Shown in pieces: positions 1-9,300 of a stretch of 64,000 nucleotides of DNA. The notes under the pieces were generated by a model, which had not been told where the DNA came from, made no database searches, and worked only from the letters and a program-made list of their open reading frames with translations. Location: positions 1 through 64,000 of the forward strand of contig JACATA010000003.1 in the NCBI GenBank assembly GCA_013390375.1, in the 5' to 3' direction. Position 1 is the stretch's first letter. Each line of letters starts with the position of its first letter. The translations under genes were made by a program, and so were the position numbers. The DNA is from Marine Group I thaumarchaeote. Lineage in GTDB: Archaea; Thermoproteota; Nitrososphaeria; Nitrososphaerales; Nitrosopumilaceae.

Positions 1-80
1 TTGGCTTTTTGTTGTTTTTTTTTCTGTTATTTTTTTGATGTAGCCGCTTCTTTTTTTGCGTGGCTTAGGATTGAATTCAT
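1..80 (-). other. Start of a downstream gene or short ORF, cut by window edge
   Basis: An ATG at 80..78 overlaps the thpR stop. Its frame reads MNSILSHAKKEAATSKK and ends at TAA (29..27), so it gives only 17 codons. Another frame on the same strand stays open to the window edge and is lysine-rich. The region holds A runs of 7-9 bases, so the early stop could be a real short ORF, a homopolymer length error or a slippery site. In related genomes I would expect a CCA-adding enzyme near thpR, but nothing here proves that. Confidence 0.3.
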
Positions 81-616
81 TTCTTTCCTTTCACAACCAA
101 CAGATCTGTATAAATTGGACCCTCAGGGGCAAGTTCGCTTTTCTTAAATTTAATCTCAGAGATCATCTGCTTTCCAAAAGAATATGCTGAAAATTTTTCC
201 AATTTATTCGAGATGCCTTCAATTTTGTTTTTTATTCTGAATATGGTAACATGTGGCTTGAATTTTTTATCAGGATGAAGTCCAAGCTGCGATAATTTTG
301 CATGTATCATTTCTGCTAATTTTTCAAGTTCGTTGGCACCATCATCCGTTCCAATCCAAATCACTCGTGGAAAGCTAGGCTTAGGAAAAACCCCAACGCC
401 TACAAAACTTATTGGAAATGGAGAAAATTCTAAGCTGCTAAGTGCATCAGAAATTTTTCTTGCCATCTCCTCCGAGACTTCTCCTAAAAACTGTACAGTA
501 AAATGCATATTATGAAGTTCTACTGGTTTAGCTTTGATGTTTAATTCAGTATGAATTTTATGAATGGAGTTTAAAACATCTTTGTTATTTACTTCAATCG
601 CAACAAACGTCCGCAT
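77..616 (-). CDS. thpR: RNA 2',3'-cyclic phosphodiesterase (2H family)
   Basis: 179 aa, full length for the archaeal ThpR/LigT family, which opens 2',3'-cyclic phosphate ends of RNA and can reverse 2'-5' ligation. Both signature HxTx motifs are visible: HFTV at residues 38-41 and HVTI at 122-125, with the usual spacing for the two-lobed 2H fold. The N-terminus MRTFVAIEV is typical of the family. The stop (TGA, 77-79) overlaps an ATG at 78-80 on the same strand, which suggests a translationally coupled downstream gene running off the window edge. Soluble. Function is certain at family level; the physiological RNA substrate is unknown. Confidence 0.93.
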   Translation of the reverse strand: MRTFVAIEVNNKDVLNSIHKIHTELNIKAKPVELHNMHFTVQFLGEVSEEMARKISDALSSLEFSPFPISFVGVGVFPKPSFPRVIWIGTDDGANELEKLAEMIHAKLSQLGLHPDKKFKPHVTIFRIKNKIEGISNKLEKFSAYSFGKQMISEIKFKKSELAPEGPIYTDLLVVKGKK

Positions 617-689
617 TATATTTTTTTGATGTTATGATTTTAATGAATTCCGGTAGCTTCATAGGCTGGAATCAGTAAACAATTTCATC

Positions 690-1241
690 TTGGCAAAGCT
701 GATAGTTTGTCTCACTGGCATGCCGGGTTCTGGTAAATCAACCATCGTATCTGCATTAAAGGCTAGAGGTCTTGAGGCTTTGAATTTAGGCGATGGTGTT
801 CGTGCTGAGGCAAAAAGACGCAATATAGAACCAACTGGAGACAATCTAGGTAAGCTGATGTTAGAACTACGTGAGAAAAATGGACCAGGTGCTATTGCTG
901 AACTACTTATTGAACCAATAAAAAATTCTCAATCTAAAGTAATTATTATTGACGGTGTAAGATCTACTACAGAGATTGAAGTTTTAAAAAATGCTGGATC
1001 TGTCAAACTATTATCAATAGAAGCCACAGCTGATACCCGCTACAAGTTTTTGAGCTCCCGTGGACGTTCAGACGACCCTGCAACAAGAGAAAAATTTGAA
1101 GAGCGTGATAACAGAGAGCTTGGTGTCGGAATTGGTGAATCCATAGCAATAGCAGACGAAACCATTGTTAATAGTGACATTACATTAGACGAACTTACTG
1201 AACGAGCATACAAAGTAATTGAAAAATGGATTGACACTTGA
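690..1241 (+). CDS. UPF0200 P-loop kinase, dephospho-CoA kinase-like
   Basis: 183 aa with a TTG start at 690. Walker A motif GMPGSGKS lies at residues 10-17, followed by the LNLGDGVR segment and an RGRSDDP lid-like motif typical of UPF0200 (MJ1399-like) proteins, which resemble dephospho-CoA and nucleoside monophosphate kinases. The actual phosphate acceptor is not established. Its stop overlaps the TTG start of the next gene (TTGA), so the two are probably translated together. In Archaeoglobus the same two domains are, to my knowledge, fused (UPF0200/UPF0201), which supports a joint role. Confidence 0.85.
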   Translation: MAKLIVCLTGMPGSGKSTIVSALKARGLEALNLGDGVRAEAKRRNIEPTGDNLGKLMLELREKNGPGAIAELLIEPIKNSQSKVIIIDGVRSTTEIEVLKNAGSVKLLSIEATADTRYKFLSSRGRSDDPATREKFEERDNRELGVGIGESIAIADETIVNSDITLDELTERAYKVIEKWIDT

Positions 1242-1639
1242 GATCCTTAGATGTTGATTGCAAAATATCCGCTTATTGTACTATAAACGCATCAGAGGAT
1301 ATTAACAAAGTTCGAACGGCGGTATCAAATGTTCTAACTGATATGGATGAAAAGATAACTGGCGATTCTTTGGTTGCAAATTCAAACAACTATGAATCGT
1401 TAACAAAGATCTATGAAACTATGAGAACAAGAAAGACCAAAAGCGCATATCGTAGGCATCTAATGCGTAACATGACAGAAGACTCTACCTGGTTTTATCT
1501 TAACAAGCAAGCTGCCTTTGCTAACGTTATAGCTCTCTGCGATGAGGCAGACGAATCGCCCTTGGGTCCGATAAAAATAATATTACATTCTGAAAATATT
1601 GAAGATGTAATAGATTGGCTTGTATCTGATATGGAATGA
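1238..1639 (+). CDS. UPF0201 family protein (RNA-binding-like)
   Basis: 133 aa, TTG start at 1238 overlapping the upstream UPF0200 stop by 4 nt. It matches COG1325, a small archaeal family with a predicted RNA-binding fold; the conserved block is around residues 52-75 (KIYETMRTRKTKSAYRR). No catalytic motif is seen. The tight coupling to the P-loop kinase suggests a shared complex or pathway. Function unknown. Confidence 0.8.
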   Translation: MRSLDVDCKISAYCTINASEDINKVRTAVSNVLTDMDEKITGDSLVANSNNYESLTKIYETMRTRKTKSAYRRHLMRNMTEDSTWFYLNKQAAFANVIALCDEADESPLGPIKIILHSENIEDVIDWLVSDME

Positions 1640-1644
1640 TTTGA

Positions 1645-2544
1645 TCACACGATATCAATTTTTAATTGATCATTAGCGGCTATTACAGAATTATGAATAG
1701 TCTTTGCTTCATCCAACAAAACTTTCTCGTCCTTATACCTAGCAGAAAAATGAGTTAAAATCAAATTTGAAACATTTGCGTTTTTTGCAAAAACAGCAGC
1801 CTCTTTTGCGGTAGAATGTAATGTTTGAATTGCCTTTTCTTTCAGCTCATCCAAAAAAGTTGAATCAAAAACTAGATAATCACAGTTTTTAAAAAACACT
1901 TCTAGTTTTTTTGTCGGCCTAGTGTCACCAGACACACCAATCTTTTTTCCAGGCACGTTTGGTCCCATCACTTCGGAAGGCTTTATTGATTTATTTTCAA
2001 TTACAACTTCTTCTCCCTGCTGTAACTTATGCCATAATTCTCCCTTTGGAATGCCAAGTGAATTAGCCTTTTCAGGATAAAATGTTCCTGGCTTTTCTTT
2101 TTCTTCAAAAAGAAAAGAAAATGTTGGCACAGAATGTTCGGCTTCACAAGCACGAACTTCATATTTTTCTTCACTTACAATCACCCCTTCATTTATCGGT
2201 GTTATCAGAACAGGAAATGATAATCCAAAACTCATAATTTTCGTATTTGCAGCAATAAGTTCATCAATACCTTCTGGACCGTAAATCTCAATGGGCTCTG
2301 TTCTATTTTGCAAAGTCATTGTTTGCAGGAATCCTAAAATTCCAATACAGTGATCGCCGTGTAAATGTGTGACAAAAATTTTCATTTTTTTGTTCCAGCC
2401 TAGGTTTGATTTTAGGTAAGAAATTTGCGCACCCTCTCCCGCATCAAACATCAAGATTTCTCCATCTCTTACCAAACAAATGCATGTAGTGGAGCGTTCT
2501 AGTGTAGGCTGTGCACCTGCGGTTCCTAAAAAGATAAGCTCCAT
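1645..2544 (-). CDS. rnz: Ribonuclease Z (tRNA 3' endonuclease)
   Basis: 299 aa metallo-beta-lactamase-fold nuclease that removes the 3' trailer of tRNA precursors. The zinc-binding motif HLHGDH is at residues 60-65, with FDAGEGAQ at 33-40 and a later SGDTRP block that supplies further ligands. Length and motif order match the short (ElaC) form. The start is 4 nt after the prs stop, so it is probably co-transcribed with prs. The tRNA genes in this window carry no encoded CCA where the 3' end is visible, so 3' processing is needed. Confidence 0.95.
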   Translation of the reverse strand: MELIFLGTAGAQPTLERSTTCICLVRDGEILMFDAGEGAQISYLKSNLGWNKKMKIFVTHLHGDHCIGILGFLQTMTLQNRTEPIEIYGPEGIDELIAANTKIMSFGLSFPVLITPINEGVIVSEEKYEVRACEAEHSVPTFSFLFEEKEKPGTFYPEKANSLGIPKGELWHKLQQGEEVVIENKSIKPSEVMGPNVPGKKIGVSGDTRPTKKLEVFFKNCDYLVFDSTFLDELKEKAIQTLHSTAKEAAVFAKNANVSNLILTHFSARYKDEKVLLDEAKTIHNSVIAANDQLKIDIV

Positions 2545-2548
2545 TATT

Positions 2549-3424
2549 TTATTGAATAGATTCTGCTATTACTCCAGATACGTCAACTTTTGAAGTGCTC
2601 CTAGGAATAGTGTTGGTGCTTATGATTTGTGACACTCCAGCTTTTTTGATTTTCCTTTCTGCATCTCCTATAAACAATCCATGCGTACATGCAACAAAAA
2701 CTCGTTTACATTTTTGCCTCTTTAAAAACTGAGTAGCCCTGATAACACTACCACCAGTACTTATTATATCATCAACCACAATCAAATCCCTTTCATGAAC
2801 GTCTACTTTGGAAGACTGGATCCATACTTTTCCAGTCTTTCTATTCCTAGATTTTTTTAATGTAACAAAATCAGTGTTTAATAGACTAGCAAATTTTTTT
2901 GCCCTTAAAGATCCGCCCATATCAGGAGATACAACTAACGGATTTTTCAGTTTCAGTTTTTTGAAATATTTGGCAAGTTCTGGAATGGCAGAAACACTTT
3001 CTGTAGGAATTTTAAAGTGATTTAGTGCGGTCTTGCTGTGTATGTCAACAACAATTACTTTTTTTGCACCAGCTGCCTGGAGCATCTTTGCAACTATTGA
3101 CATGGTAACTGCTTCCCCACTTAGAAATTGCTTGTCCTGTCTCGCATAACCCATGTAGGGTATTATCGCATAGATCTTTGAGGACACTTTTCTAGCCTGC
3201 GAAATTATTGTTAGTGCCTGCAATAGGTTTGTATCAACTGGCGGATACGTGGACTGGACAACTAATATGATGCTTTTTTTTGGTATGCGCCTGAATGTAA
3301 TCTTACTTTCACCGTCTGGGAAAACCTTTGTTTGCGTTTCCATATATGGAGACTTGAGTCTTCTGGCAATTCGTTTTGCTAAATCTTTAGACGCATTTCC
3401 TCCTATAACAGCAAATTTAGCCAA
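2549..3424 (-). CDS. prs: Ribose-phosphate pyrophosphokinase
   Basis: 291 aa. Makes PRPP from ribose 5-phosphate and ATP for purine, pyrimidine, histidine and NAD synthesis. Visible family motifs are the ATP-loop segment with FPDGES (35-40), the metal/substrate segment VVDIHS (125-130) and the PRPP loop VVDDIISTGGS (216-226). The length fits archaeal class enzymes without a long C-terminal extension. First gene of a likely two-gene unit with rnz. Confidence 0.95.
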   Translation of the reverse strand: MAKFAVIGGNASKDLAKRIARRLKSPYMETQTKVFPDGESKITFRRIPKKSIILVVQSTYPPVDTNLLQALTIISQARKVSSKIYAIIPYMGYARQDKQFLSGEAVTMSIVAKMLQAAGAKKVIVVDIHSKTALNHFKIPTESVSAIPELAKYFKKLKLKNPLVVSPDMGGSLRAKKFASLLNTDFVTLKKSRNRKTGKVWIQSSKVDVHERDLIVVDDIISTGGSVIRATQFLKRQKCKRVFVACTHGLFIGDAERKIKKAGVSQIISTNTIPRSTSKVDVSGVIAESIQ

Positions 3425-3467
3425 TGTTTCAACGAAATAAAACAGATTCTTAAGTCTTCAGAAGATA

Positions 3468-5204
3468 CTAATCTTCTTCTGCCATTCCCTCAGTCTCTTT
3501 AGGACCATGCTCCTTAATCACTTGGTTACGCTCTTTATCGAATTTCCCAATTTCCTCTGCTTCTCTTTTCTCATCTCCTTGGTATATCGTTCGGATAGGC
3601 CACGGTATCCTAATGTCATAATTTTTGAATTCTTGGTACATGATTGTTCTCATTTCACTTTTCATTCTAAACTGAGAACCATAATCCCGCACAAACACTC
3701 TAAGTGCAAAATCAAGTGCTGAATCGTTAAAATTGTTAAACCTTACAACGGGACCTCCCACATCTACAAGTAATTCTTTATCACATCCACAACTTGGTTT
3801 GTGTTCATCAAGGTACGGGCATCTTTTCTGTCTGGCGAGGTGGATGCCATTATCATCCATAACTTCTTTCATGGCACGTCTACCTATCTTAATTAGAATT
3901 GCTTCTACTTGCTTAGGATCATTTAGATATGAAACTCCAACCTCAATAGTGGCAGGAACAAGCTTGAAAGCCTTAGTAAAGTTGATTATTTCTTGTGAGA
4001 CGATTAGTTTTGTGGGAACAATAGCCAAAGACTCATTGAGACCATGTCTGATATAGGTAACTCTGGGTGTAATTTTGTATACTAAACCATTGTATCCACT
4101 CGGTAGTGTTATCCTATCACCTTCTTTGATAACCTTGTCTTTTTTTATCATGATGTATGCAAAGTAATTTTCCATTGTTTCTTTTAGTGCAAGTCCTACG
4201 CCCAATGCCATGCCACCAGTTGCCGTAGCCAAAACCACCAAGTCTACCCCCCACCATGTAACTATACCTAGCACTGTAGCAAAAAAAATCCCTATTGTGA
4301 GAATTTGTTTTGCAGGTTTTGGAGCTCCCTCTTTCTGCTTTTTTGCAAATCCTGGTGGCTTCGTGCTTGGAATGAGTGGCTCATAATTACTTTGTCTCTT
4401 TTGTTCTCGCCATATATCGATAGGGTAAATTTCTTGTGGCACAACCCCCGGTCTTAGTTTTTGCCCAGACTGGTTTTGTCCAGTTATACAATTTTTATAA
4501 TATTTCTCAAACTTTGCTCTCTCTGATTTTTTCCATTCTTCAGTTGGATCATCTACCAGTTTATCATAACTGCCGATAGTTAACCCCTTGGCAGTACGAT
4601 ATTTTTCAAGAAATTTAAGACCGTCATTTGTTTTAATATATTTTTGAAATTCATCATCTTTCATGTCATAAGGAGTTGTTTGGGGTGGAATCCACTTGAA
4701 GCATCTGTGGAATAAATCATCATCGTCTGAAAATCCTCGCATGCCATACCAGTTTTGGTAATCTTGTCTTTCCAGAATCGTTTTATCACGTTTTGTTAAA
4801 GCAATTGGAATTAGGTGTGCTATTGTCCAACCAATTACTAATATGTTAATGGAATTAAGAATTTTTGCGAATTTTTCAGCAGGATCTAATTCATCTGTGC
4901 TCTCAATTAAATTCTCTGCCTCAAATAGCTCAGTAGTTTGTATGTATACATTAATGGATGATACTAAAGCTAATGCAAAAAATGGTAGCACTGCCTTACG
5001 AACAAATCGAGAAAAATGTGGTCGCGTATAGTTGAATTTTTGAGATGAAATCCAATGAGAAAATTTACGGTAAATTATTCCGATAACTACCATACCAACG
5101 ATTAAAAAAACAAATGCTAGTTGAAGAGACTCTGAAGAAGCTAGAATCTGAGGAATTGTTTCAAATTCTCCTACAGAAATCTCCGTAACTCCTTCCTCAA
5201 CCAT
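3468..5204 (-). CDS. MscS-family mechanosensitive channel with large cytoplasmic insert
   Basis: 578 aa. Predicted membrane segments at about residues 29-46, 70-88, 118-137 and 301-319, then the glycine/alanine-rich pore helix at about 322-352 (GGMALGVGLALKE). The MscS beta domain follows (IKEGDRITLPSGYNG). A charged soluble insert of about 160 residues separates TM3 from TM4, and Cys462, Cys472 and Cys474 form a small Cys cluster in the C-terminal cytoplasmic part. The C-terminus is acidic. Likely opens on membrane tension during hypo-osmotic shock. The insert and Cys cluster are not standard MscS features. Confidence 0.88.
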   Translation of the reverse strand: MVEEGVTEISVGEFETIPQILASSESLQLAFVFLIVGMVVIGIIYRKFSHWISSQKFNYTRPHFSRFVRKAVLPFFALALVSSINVYIQTTELFEAENLIESTDELDPAEKFAKILNSINILVIGWTIAHLIPIALTKRDKTILERQDYQNWYGMRGFSDDDDLFHRCFKWIPPQTTPYDMKDDEFQKYIKTNDGLKFLEKYRTAKGLTIGSYDKLVDDPTEEWKKSERAKFEKYYKNCITGQNQSGQKLRPGVVPQEIYPIDIWREQKRQSNYEPLIPSTKPPGFAKKQKEGAPKPAKQILTIGIFFATVLGIVTWWGVDLVVLATATGGMALGVGLALKETMENYFAYIMIKKDKVIKEGDRITLPSGYNGLVYKITPRVTYIRHGLNESLAIVPTKLIVSQEIINFTKAFKLVPATIEVGVSYLNDPKQVEAILIKIGRRAMKEVMDDNGIHLARQKRCPYLDEHKPSCGCDKELLVDVGGPVVRFNNFNDSALDFALRVFVRDYGSQFRMKSEMRTIMYQEFKNYDIRIPWPIRTIYQGDEKREAEEIGKFDKERNQVIKEHGPKETEGMAEED

Positions 5205-5380
5205 TTTCCCTGTTCACTAGTGAAAAATTAGGCTAAATCTCAGAGTTATACCAATCAGTCAGTAGTTATTTAAACAACAATCAAAATTTTTTATAAATTT
5301 ACATGCCTAGAAAATAAAAACTTACACCTATTTTGCCATTTTTTACCAAGCTTTAACAATGTTATGTGATAAAATAAGTA
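5205..5380. promoter_or_regulatory. Divergent intergenic region between mscS-like and kamA-like genes
   Basis: 176 bp, very AT-rich, with several TATA-like stretches, the clearest being TTTTTATAAATTTA near 5288-5301. It must hold the promoters for both flanking genes. No strong inverted repeat or ORF is seen. Confidence 0.5.
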
Positions 5381-6724
5381 ATGACAGAACAGCAAGCACT
5401 TTGGTCAGTAAACGAAACTACCTCGATCAAGACTTATACTTTGATAAATTTTCGTAAAATTCCACAAATTCAGCAAATGTCAGAGGAGGCCCAATTTGAG
5501 ATGGAAGTTGTTGGCAACGTACTTCCTTTTAAGACGAACAATTATGTTGTTGAGCAACTTATTGACTGGGATAACATTCCAAATGATCCTATGTATGTTC
5601 TAACATTTCCTCAGAAAGGCATGTTGATTCCTGAGCATTATGATAAGATGGCAAGCACTTTGAGAAGTGGAGCAGATAAAAAAGAAATTGCACGTGTTGC
5701 AAACGACATTCGTTTGCAATTAAATCCTCACCCAGCTGGTCAGATGGAACTGAACGTTCCACAATTAAAGGATGGAACAAAACTTTATGGAATGCAGCAT
5801 AAATATGATGAAACTTGCCTCTTCTTCCCAAGCCAGAGTCAAACATGCCATGCCTACTGCACCTTCTGTTTTCGATGGCCACAGTTTGTTGGTATGGATG
5901 AGATGAAATTTGCAATGAGAGAGGGAGAGCAATTAGTACAATATCTAAAGGAGCATCCAGAAATAACAGATGTTTTGTTTACTGGTGGCGATCCTATGAT
6001 TATGAAAGCTAGCATGTTTTCTGCTTATACAGATACTTTACTTGACGCCAAATTACCTAACCTTAAGACAATTAGAATTGGGACTAAGGCCATCTCTTAC
6101 TGGCCTTACAAATTTTTAACCGATTCTGACGCTGATGAAACTCTGAAAAATTTTGAAAAAATAGTAAAAAGCGGAACACACCTAGCGATAATGGCTCACT
6201 TTAATCACCTTGTTGAGCTTTCAACGGATCCAATAAAGGAAGCAATCAAACGAGTAAGAAAAACTGGTGCACAAATCAGAACTCAATCTCCACTTTTGGC
6301 TCACATAAACGATGATGCAAACATGTGGGCGAAGATGTGGCAAAAACAGGTTTCTTTGGGTTGTATACCATACTACATGTTTGTTGTTAGAGATACAGGA
6401 GCTCAACATTACTTTGGAGTACCTCTAGTAAAGGCAGAAAAGATCTTTCGGTCTGCATTTAGACAAGTTAGTGGTCTGGCAAGAACCGTTAGAGGACCAA
6501 GCATGTCAGCTACTCCAGGTAAGGTGCACGTTCTTGGCGTGTCGGAGATTAATGGACAGAAAGTAATTGTGTTACAATTGTTACAAGGAAGAGAATCAGA
6601 ATGGGTAGGCATTCCATTCTTTGCAAAATATGATGAAAATGCAATATGGCTTGATGATTTAGAGCCTGCCTTTGGAGAAAAGTTCTTCTTTGACGATGAG
6701 TTTAAAGCAAAATACAAACACTAG
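5381..6724 (+). CDS. Lysine 2,3-aminomutase-family radical SAM protein
   Basis: 447 aa. The radical SAM cluster motif is C156-x3-C160-x2-C163 (CHAYCTFC), followed by FTGGDPM, the KamA-type SAM-binding segment. The family moves an amino group on lysine or glutamate with PLP and SAM; in archaea KamA (AblA) makes beta-lysine for the osmolyte N-epsilon-acetyl-beta-lysine. No acetyltransferase partner (ablB) lies next to it, so the substrate is unproven. It stands alone, downstream of a divergent promoter shared with an osmotic channel gene. Confidence 0.85.
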   Translation: MTEQQALWSVNETTSIKTYTLINFRKIPQIQQMSEEAQFEMEVVGNVLPFKTNNYVVEQLIDWDNIPNDPMYVLTFPQKGMLIPEHYDKMASTLRSGADKKEIARVANDIRLQLNPHPAGQMELNVPQLKDGTKLYGMQHKYDETCLFFPSQSQTCHAYCTFCFRWPQFVGMDEMKFAMREGEQLVQYLKEHPEITDVLFTGGDPMIMKASMFSAYTDTLLDAKLPNLKTIRIGTKAISYWPYKFLTDSDADETLKNFEKIVKSGTHLAIMAHFNHLVELSTDPIKEAIKRVRKTGAQIRTQSPLLAHINDDANMWAKMWQKQVSLGCIPYYMFVVRDTGAQHYFGVPLVKAEKIFRSAFRQVSGLARTVRGPSMSATPGKVHVLGVSEINGQKVIVLQLLQGRESEWVGIPFFAKYDENAIWLDDLEPAFGEKFFFDDEFKAKYKH

Positions 6725-6774
6725 TTTCAGCCAATCTCTCTTTGTAAATACTGACCGAAGCTTTTAGTACATGG

Positions 6775-6782
6775 TTTATAAA
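6775..6782 (+). promoter_or_regulatory. TATA box of the TFB gene
   Basis: TTTATAAA at 6775-6782 lies 34-41 nt upstream of the ATG at 6816, placing transcription start just before that ATG. This supports 6816 as the ancestral start of the downstream TFB gene. Confidence 0.5.
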
Positions 6783-6815
6783 GACTAACAAATTTAGATC
6801 TTAGAAAGTGATAAA

Positions 6816-7749
6816 ATGGTAAAAACCAAAAAGCAAAACAGTAAAAACCAAAAAGACAGATTTAAAAGAAAAATGTCCTAGATGTGTTAAAGGTATCCTA
6901 GTAACTGATCACGAATCAGGAGAAATGTTCTGCTCAATATGTGGTTTTGTAATATCTGAAAAGCTGCAGGAAGCAGGGCCTGAATGGAGATCCTTTACTC
7001 AGGATGAACATGGTGATAGAGCTAGAGCTGGAGCTCCTACATCGCTTACAATGCATGACATGGGACTTGCAACAATTATTAATCCTACTAACAAAGATGC
7101 ATCTGGAAAGCCTCTAACTTCCGCAATGAAAAGTACAATTGAGAGACTTCGAACTTGGGATAGTAGAAGCCAAGTTCATGAACCAGTAGATCGAAACTTT
7201 AGGCAGGCATTCAGTGAACTAAACAGATTGAAAGATAAACTTTCTATATCAGACGCAGTGATAGAAAAAGCAGCCTACATTTACAGAAAGGCACTGGACA
7301 AAGGATTAGTTAGAGGAAGATCAATCTCTGCCTTAATGGCATCAGCATTATATGCTGCTTGCAGAGCCACTGAAACCCCAAGAAATCTTAAAGATGTAGA
7401 ACAGGCTGCAAATATAAAACGAAAAGACATTGCAAGATGTTACAGGCTTCTTATAAAAGAATTAGATCTACACCTACCAGTTACAGACTCTGTTCAATGT
7501 GTGGCACGCATAGCAAGCCAAATTGGAATACAGGAAAAAACAAAGAGACATGCAATTAAGGTCTTAAAACTTGCACAAAAAAATGAAATATCTGCAGGAA
7601 AGGATCCTATGGGACTTGCAGCGGCTGCGTTATACCTAGCATGTGTCAAAAACGGTGAAGATAAAACACAAAGAGACATTGCAGAAGCAGCCAATGTTAC
7701 AGAAGTAACTATCAGAAACCGCTACAAGGGATTAAAGGATTCTGAATAA
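6816..7749 (+). CDS. tfb: Transcription factor B (TFB) with N-terminal frameshift
   Basis: From Cys 6874 onward the frame encodes a complete TFB: zinc ribbon (CPRC ... CSIC), the B-reader segment with GPEWRSF, then two cyclin repeats to 7749. It recruits RNA polymerase to TATA-TBP complexes. No ATG, GTG or TTG lies in this frame between an in-frame TAA (6820-6822) and the zinc ribbon. The ATG at 6816 is in another frame and stops at 6879-6881. GTAAAAACCAAAAAG occurs at 6819-6833 and again at 6841-6855; removing the 22-nt unit fuses the ATG cleanly to the ribbon. So the gene is frameshifted by a 22-bp duplication, recoded, or carries an assembly error. The first in-frame ATG (6925) would cut the ribbon in half. 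Confidence 0.9.
6819..6855 (+). repeat. 22-bp imperfect tandem duplication at the TFB 5' end
   Basis: The 15-nt word GTAAAAACCAAAAAG is present twice, 22 nt apart, separated by CAAAACA. The unit length is not a multiple of three, so it puts the ATG and the TFB body in different frames. Confidence 0.85.
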
Positions 7750-7767
7750 TTTTTTTCTTTTTTATTT

Positions 7768-9219
7768 TTATTCTTTAACATAACCACCACTCTGACTTTC
7801 TGGTGGCGGAATTTTTTTTGCGCCGCCTAAACCAATTGTGGTAATAATAACAGTTGTTATGACAACAAAAAAGATAATTTGTGGATATGCATCAGCATTT
7901 GGGAGTCCCATTGATAATGGAAAAGTAGCCAATACTGCAGCCGCTAAACCACGTGGGATCATAACAGATGTTACCTTTATGTCAAGCTTGGAAAAACCTC
8001 GAACTAGAACTGTTTTTGTAATAATTATTCTACCGATATAAATTGCGATTGCAGCTATAACACCAAAAATAACATATTCTATTTGAGCAAAGCTTGCCAA
8101 CAAGCCTACAAAAACAAAGAAAAATGCCCTTACCAAAAATGTTACTTGGTTATGTAAAGAATCATCTATGAGATCTTCTGGGAACTTAATTTTAAGAACC
8201 CGTGTAAAGTAATTCTTTTTTCCAAGCATCAATCCAAAAACTAGTGCTGTTAACGCTCCTGACTCGCCAAAAGAAGTAGCTAAGAAAAATAGCATAAATA
8301 ACATTCCAATTGTTAGCATGTAGCTGTGCTGAGCATTTTTGAGCTTTGATATAATAAACATCCAGGGAATACCAACACCAAAACCTAACACAAGGCCAAC
8401 CATCACCGCTTTTCCAATTGTTACACCTAACAGATCAAGGCTAAATTCTCCAGACAATATTGCCTCAAACAAAACAAATGCAACAATTACAGCAAAAATG
8501 TCAGTTAATGCAGATTCGAAGTTAAGCATAGACTTTGCTTCTTCGGATATGTGGAGCTTTTTGACTAGACCAAAAACAATGATAGAACTACTACCCCCAA
8601 CGATAGAACCAAGCAAAATACTATCTATCCACTCCCATCCCAAACCATAGTGTGCAAACGAACCAACAATACCAACTGAAACTGCAAAACCCACAATTAC
8701 AAGAATTATAGAAAAATGTGCCGTCTTTACAACTTTACCAAGATGAAGATTCAGTCCACCGTCAAACATGATAATAATTAATGCGACAGCTGCAAAGTAA
8801 GGAACAATTTCCAGCACAGCTTCAGGTTGGATTATTCCCAAAACTGGTCCAATAATAACTCCTAACACCATTAAAAACAAAACGTCTGGAATTCCCGTTT
8901 TTTTGAAAAATGCTTCTCCTAGGACGCCCATTATTATTACCACACTGGCGGCAAGAAGCAAAATTGGCGCTGAAGCTATTAGAGAATCACCAAATGATAG
9001 ATTAGCTAAAGTATTTTGTAAATTTGCGATTCCTTCTGGAAGAAAATTATAACCAGATCCCCCAGGATCTGGTTTAGAAATAGGATTTTCTTCGAAATAT
9101 GATTTCAGTATATCTCTTACATTTCTACCTGCAAGTTCACTAGTATCAATATTAGAGAAAACCTCATCCCTGAAAAAAGAAACAAAATTATCTAACAAGG
9201 CCAAGAATACTAAATTCAT
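7768..9219 (-). CDS. Cation:proton antiporter (CPA family)
   Basis: 483 aa, strongly hydrophobic with about 12-13 predicted membrane helices from residue 75 to the C-terminus. It matches the Na+/H+ (or K+/H+) exchanger domain: IIIMFDGGLNL around residues 147-157 corresponds to the conserved CPA1-type FDGGL segment, and ESALTDIFAV carries the acidic ion-binding region. The N-terminal 75 residues are soluble or weakly hydrophobic. Probably exchanges cations for protons for pH and salt balance; ion specificity cannot be read from sequence. Confidence 0.88.
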   Translation of the reverse strand: MNLVFLALLDNFVSFFRDEVFSNIDTSELAGRNVRDILKSYFEENPISKPDPGGSGYNFLPEGIANLQNTLANLSFGDSLIASAPILLLAASVVIIMGVLGEAFFKKTGIPDVLFLMVLGVIIGPVLGIIQPEAVLEIVPYFAAVALIIIMFDGGLNLHLGKVVKTAHFSIILVIVGFAVSVGIVGSFAHYGLGWEWIDSILLGSIVGGSSSIIVFGLVKKLHISEEAKSMLNFESALTDIFAVIVAFVLFEAILSGEFSLDLLGVTIGKAVMVGLVLGFGVGIPWMFIISKLKNAQHSYMLTIGMLFMLFFLATSFGESGALTALVFGLMLGKKNYFTRVLKIKFPEDLIDDSLHNQVTFLVRAFFFVFVGLLASFAQIEYVIFGVIAAIAIYIGRIIITKTVLVRGFSKLDIKVTSVMIPRGLAAAVLATFPLSMGLPNADAYPQIIFFVVITTVIITTIGLGGAKKIPPPESQSGGYVKE

Positions 9220-9300
9220 TATAACTAGGTCAATTACTTGTCTATAAAATAACGATTAGGTCATATACAAATTATAAGTCAGCTTGCAAATTTTGAATAG

